From contig NZ_FNEX01000015.1 of NCBI RefSeq assembly GCF_900100435.1, forward strand, positions 124,001 through 188,000: a DNA stretch of 64,000 nucleotides, in the 5' to 3' direction. Shown here piece by piece: positions 60,380-64,000 of the stretch. The DNA comes from Pedobacter sp. ok626 (lineage in GTDB: Bacteria > Bacteroidota > Bacteroidia > Sphingobacteriales > Sphingobacteriaceae). The stretch's first letter is position 1; the number at the start of each line of letters is the position of its first letter. A program made the translations under genes and the position numbers. The notes under the pieces were generated by a model. That model saw only the letters and a program-made list of their open reading frames with translations. It was not told the DNA's origin and searched no databases.

Positions 60380-60699
60380 CAATAACTTATAATGATGACC
60401 TGTAGGGTGTTAATGTGCTTATAAGACAGGTGTACTGTCTATGTTGTACCTCAAATATGTTAAAATATAATGGAAGTCCTTAACAAACTCAGCTACCTGT
60501 ACTTATTAAAGGAACCACATAGTGCAAATAGATACAAACCTAAATTCAACAGCAATAACGGACACAATAAATCCTATAGACAATGTTAAATCTGCATAAC
60601 CAAAACAACTTGCAATAAGTGATCTATTGGTTGATAACAACATCCTTTATATCAAAAAAGAACAATATCTGAATAAATACACGTTGGTGCCTTAAGGAT
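60380..60699 (+). pseudogene. decayed copy of the companion gene, unit 4
   Basis: Fragments such as AACAGCAATAACGGACACAA and TGCAATAAGTGATCTATTGG align with the parent gene. Its last bases (CCTTAAGGATAT) overlap the stop codon of the TlpA-like gene on the other strand. Confidence 0.8.
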
Positions 60700-62038
60700 A
60701 TGGAAACTCTGCAGGTTCTATGTCATTTTTTGATATGACAAGAATATCGGTTTCCCTTTCTTCAATATTGAATTTAAGACCATATTCTAAGAGTAACTTT
60801 CCCATGTTTATATAGTTTAGCTTATCATCGGTTAAATTAATGCTTATCCGGCCAAGTTTTCCGATAAATCCTGACTCATCAACAATTGGATACGTCATCT
60901 TTGCAAAAGATGGTATAAAATAATTTATCTTAGTGATGAACTGTTCCATTGTAATACCATTCGTTCGAATAGCAGTCTGATATACCGTGTCTGAAACTAT
61001 ACCTCCGGTGTATTCAGGGATAGGATTGTCGGATCGAGATATGACCAAACATTGCTTCTTTTGTTTTTCCCATCGCGCCTTATATCCGATAACTGTCTCA
61101 AACTGGTCAATCATCTGTCGTTTCATTGTGGATATTGGTATTGGCTTTGGTACTATGTATTGTATTGTGTATCGATTTTCGTTTTTGATTATACCGTTCA
61201 CCTTCATCACTATCTTTGTCGTATCAACATCACGAAATCCAATTCTAGAATTTCGAACACCAAGTCTGAGGTCACGCCCTTTTCCATAAAGAATAGCAAA
61301 AATATCTTTTATCGAATAATTACCAATAAACCCCTTCGTCCTTACTTTTCGAGACATGAATGCAATAGAAAAAACCTCAGAAGCGTAAGGCGCTATCATA
61401 AAACTTGAAAGTAAATTATCCTTTTTTCCGGCAGATCCAGTATTTCCGTTTACAAATAAAGGTTCATCATTATTTATAAATTCATCCGTCTTTTTTTCAA
61501 TTTTAAAATCTTTTTCTTTAAGCATACCATTGATTGTTTCGCTATTTAAATTATATCCCTCAGTGACATATTTCAGTTTTCCTTCTTTATCTATAATCAC
61601 TACATGGGGAACTGACTCGAATGGAAATAATGTCTTAAGGTTTTTATCTCCACAAGCGACTGGTAACGTCATTGTATATTGGCCGATTTTTTCAAACCTT
61701 TTGATAAATGGAATGACCTCTCTTTCTTTATTATAAATGTTTACTGTAATGATTTGTATCTTGTCCTTATACTCTTGCTGAAGTTTCATCAATTTGGGCC
61801 ACGATTCTATACAGGCAGCACATCCAAAGCTCCAGAAGTCAAGTATGAGAATTTTGCCTTTAAAATCTTTGAAACTGATACTTTTATTAGGATAATGAAT
61901 TAGATTAGTTAGGGTATAGTCCGGTAATGCTTCGCCAACATTTACTTTTTTGAATTCAGTTTTCTTTTCTTGAGCGTTTAATGATTGAGTGATTATTGCC
62001 ATGATCGCAAGGCAAAAAATTATGCAATATTTTATCAT
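60692..62038 (-). CDS. TlpA-like thioredoxin with DUF3738-type C-terminal domain, locus 3
   Basis: 448 residues: signal peptide about 1-22 (AIITQSLNAQ), a thioredoxin domain (about 30-175) with active site FGCAACIESW (Cys73, Cys76) and cis-proline SVPHVVII, then a 270-residue domain (about 205-448) resembling the DUF3738/TIGR03435 soil-bacterium domain (SSFMIAPYASEVFSIAFMS; GRISINLTDDKLNY; LLLEYGLKFNIEERETDIL). CAAC instead of CGPC shifts the expected redox potential. It is 75 bases after the SusD gene on the same strand, and faces the DUF6520 array. Confidence 0.82.
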   Translation of the reverse strand: MIKYCIIFCLAIMAIITQSLNAQEKKTEFKKVNVGEALPDYTLTNLIHYPNKSISFKDFKGKILILDFWSFGCAACIESWPKLMKLQQEYKDKIQIITVNIYNKEREVIPFIKRFEKIGQYTMTLPVACGDKNLKTLFPFESVPHVVIIDKEGKLKYVTEGYNLNSETINGMLKEKDFKIEKKTDEFINNDEPLFVNGNTGSAGKKDNLLSSFMIAPYASEVFSIAFMSRKVRTKGFIGNYSIKDIFAILYGKGRDLRLGVRNSRIGFRDVDTTKIVMKVNGIIKNENRYTIQYIVPKPIPISTMKRQMIDQFETVIGYKARWEKQKKQCLVISRSDNPIPEYTGGIVSDTVYQTAIRTNGITMEQFITKINYFIPSFAKMTYPIVDESGFIGKLGRISINLTDDKLNYINMGKLLLEYGLKFNIEERETDILVISKNDIEPAEFPYP

Positions 62039-62112
62039 GTTCCTATTTGTTTAAAAAATTCTTTACATAGATATCACCCGTAATACATCCGGATAAGTTA
62101 TAAATTTGTTGA

Positions 62113-63537
62113 TTAGTACCCGGGATTCGGCTTAAGATTCGGGTTGTTGATTAGCTCCGTTGCAGGAATTGGATAAAGTTCATCTGTAGTTTGCCAATTT
62201 GCCCCCTTTAACGGTTTCAATATCGCATCAGCACGGCCAGTCCTTTTAAGATCGAGCCAGCGATGTCCCCATTCCGCAAAGAGCTCAATGCGCCTTTCCT
62301 GTTCTACAACCAAAAGCGCATTACTTTTGCTCATTCCATCAGCCAAATTAGGTAGTGGTTGCGGAATTGCAATTGTTGCAGTAGCTCTCGCCCTGGTCCG
62401 GACAATGTTAAGATCAGCAACACCTTCATCAACTTTATCCTGGTTTATTAAAGCTTCTGCTCTTATCAGATACTGTTCAGCCAGCCTTAACACCATTAAA
62501 TATTCATTCACAGGAGTTGCTCCTGTCTTAACCTTATACTTATATGGGAACTTATAGGACGTGTTTCCACTGGTAAATGTTCCAACCCATTTCGTTGAAC
62601 GTAAATCACCCGGTTGAAACGCAGATAGCAACTGGTTACTAATCGTTACCCCATTACTGGTGGTTGGTGCTGCAGTGAGAATAAAATAGCTTCCCTCGTA
62701 TGTGTTTCCAGGAGTGCCAATAACATAAAGCTGCAAGATTGCCTCTGTACTATTTTTAAGAAAAACCTGATCTAAATCTGGTCTGAGTTGATATTGGCTA
62801 CTTCTTGCGATAACCAATGAAGATTCTCTTTCTGCATTTACCCAGTCTTTACGATAAAGATAAACTCTCGCTAATAAAGCACTTGCGGCCCACTTATTGG
62901 CCCTGATACGGTCTGCAGATAGATAGTTTTCTGAAAGCAGTTCCTTTGCGCTTGTAAGGTCTGTAATAATCTGCTGATATACCTGATCTGGAGTACTGGC
63001 GGTAGCGATTGCATTTAATCTATAATCTGTAGTAAGTAGGATTGGGATATTACCAAAAAGATTAGTCAGGTAGAAATAGCATAATGACCTAACAAATTTA
63101 GCTTCGCCCGTTAATTGTTGCTTTACACTTCCAGTGACATTCGAACGTTCTAAATTTTCTATGATCGAGTTAGCTGCGTAAATAACACTATAGGGATGTT
63201 GCCACAAATTGGTACGCATATTTGTATTAAGTGGTGTAAGATTGTTTTGCGTGAACTGGAGGTAATTAATTGCAGTACTGTAGTCTGTAAATTCATCCGC
63301 AGATCTTCCTGCAACTGTTACAAGGGAATAATCACCACCGAAAGAAAAGCTGCCCAGGGTGCCAAGCCTAACATATAGACCCCTTACTGCTGAAATTGCA
63401 GTTTCGTCATTTGAATAAACCTTTTCTGTATCAATCTGGTCAACCGGTGGATCGATCTTTAAGAAATCTTTGCATGAAATTATTATCGAGGCTAGAAGCA
63501 GCAGCTCCATTATAATTAAGTGTTTTTTCCTTTTCAT
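62113..63537 (-). CDS. SusD/RagB-type surface lipoprotein, locus 3
   Basis: 474 residues; lipobox Cys22 (ASIIISCKDF). It has the SusD core (GEAKFVRSLCYFYLTNLFGN; LLARVYLYRKDWVNAE; LMVLRLAEQYLIRAEALI) and C-terminal block RRIELFAEWGHRWLDLKRTG. It is 11 bases after the SusC gene. Closest in pattern to the SusD of locus 2. Confidence 0.94.
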   Translation of the reverse strand: MKRKKHLIIMELLLLASIIISCKDFLKIDPPVDQIDTEKVYSNDETAISAVRGLYVRLGTLGSFSFGGDYSLVTVAGRSADEFTDYSTAINYLQFTQNNLTPLNTNMRTNLWQHPYSVIYAANSIIENLERSNVTGSVKQQLTGEAKFVRSLCYFYLTNLFGNIPILLTTDYRLNAIATASTPDQVYQQIITDLTSAKELLSENYLSADRIRANKWAASALLARVYLYRKDWVNAERESSLVIARSSQYQLRPDLDQVFLKNSTEAILQLYVIGTPGNTYEGSYFILTAAPTTSNGVTISNQLLSAFQPGDLRSTKWVGTFTSGNTSYKFPYKYKVKTGATPVNEYLMVLRLAEQYLIRAEALINQDKVDEGVADLNIVRTRARATATIAIPQPLPNLADGMSKSNALLVVEQERRIELFAEWGHRWLDLKRTGRADAILKPLKGANWQTTDELYPIPATELINNPNLKPNPGY

Positions 63538-63548
63538 GATGATAAAAA

Positions 63549-64000
63549 TTAAAGTCCGATTGTTAAACCTGTGGTAAAAGTTCTAAGTGTAGGCAACGTT
63601 TTTATCATGCCAATTTCAGGGTCCCCGAGGTAATTAGTGACTGTGAATAGGTTCTGTCCTTGCAAAAAGACACGGCAAGATCTCAACCCTGCATGTTTAC
63701 TCAAACTTTTCGGTAGTAGGTACGATAGAGATACATTCTTTAATCGTAAGAATGATGCGTCTATGTAGTCGTTAGAAGACATTAGATTTGAAAACTGTGT
63801 ATAAGGGCTTGCAGTTGCGAAAGACTGTGAGAACTTTTGGATTGAGGTCTGATCTCCAACTGCTCTCCACCTTGCAAGGACTTCAACAGGTTGGTTTGCA
63901 TTTAAACCGCCTGAAATGGTGCCTGGGGAATTGAATAATTGAAGTGGATTTTTCAACGTTTTATCCACGTACTGGAAAAATATACTTAGCTCAATTCCTT
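63549..64000 (-). CDS. SusC/RagA-type transporter, locus 3, C-terminal part only
   Basis: The reverse frame is open to the window edge, so the gene begins outside; the GTG at 63968 is internal. The visible 150 residues are the end of the barrel: LKNPLQLFNSPGTIS, NDYIDASFLRLKNVSLSYLL, SCRVFLQGQNLFTVTNYLG and the terminal LRTFTTGLTIGL. It forms a pair with the SusD 11 bases downstream and shares the last-strand pattern of SusC 2. Confidence 0.92.
   Translation of the reverse strand, partial: GIELSIFFQYVDKTLKNPLQLFNSPGTISGGLNANQPVEVLARWRAVGDQTSIQKFSQSFATASPYTQFSNLMSSNDYIDASFLRLKNVSLSYLLPKSLSKHAGLRSCRVFLQGQNLFTVTNYLGDPEIGMIKTLPTLRTFTTGLTIGL

Overview
The window reads as a chromosome segment of a Bacteroidota bacterium, most likely Sphingobacteriaceae and close to Pedobacter. 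The grounds are three SusC/SusD outer-membrane pairs, seven FecI-type ECF sigma factors with three FecR anti-sigma proteins, DUF1343, DUF6266 and DUF6520 families, lipoproteins starting with CKK, and candidate promoters with the Bacteroidota -7 motif TAnnTTTG. The genus is an inference from family content.

Layout. 1-6.3 kb: the 3' end of a Pls/PosA-type protein, a LolC/E-like permease, a DUF3800 gene behind a compact structured RNA, a TPR-Arr (rifamycin ADP-ribosyltransferase) fusion and a NamZ-like DUF1343 hydrolase. 6.3-23 kb: two consecutive nutrient-uptake loci with the same order (ECF sigma, FecR, SusC, SusD, TlpA-like thioredoxin); the second is bracketed by 182-bp direct repeats. 23-29 kb: decayed ground with three 5'-truncated genes, a remnant of a SusC start next to a GH16 lipoprotein, and a TonB-domain protein. 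29-38 kb: an AraC regulator and a run of secreted and membrane proteins ending in WG/Sel1 and MORN repeat proteins. 38-41.3 kb: a repeat-rich island in which an erythromycin-esterase-family gene lies between 121-bp direct repeats, with a possible tRNA 3' fragment at its edge. 41.4-43.8 kb: a large PD-(D/E)XK plus P-loop ATPase, possibly a one-gene defence system.

44-49.7 kb holds the most unusual module: a reverse-strand group of two DUF6266 proteins and a helical protein followed by overlapping genes that look like a holin, a CHAP endolysin and a unimolecular spanin. No phage structural genes are recognisable. An array of 19-bp dyad repeats and a small HTH-like gene lie upstream. I propose a domesticated lysis cassette used to release DUF6266 proteins. 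50-54.2 kb: five ECF sigma factors and one FecR in one reverse-strand run with no SusC/D attached. 54.4-56.3 kb: two paralogous Crp/Fnr-type regulators framed by 16-bp dyads spaced exactly 22 bp apart. 56.7-60.7 kb: a MauE-like redox membrane protein, then four tandem copies of a DUF6520 four-cysteine secreted peptide; the companion gene is intact only in copy one and decayed in the other three. 60.7-64 kb: a reverse-strand TlpA-like protein, a SusD and the end of a SusC that runs off the window.

All functional calls come from motif reading; no database search was run.
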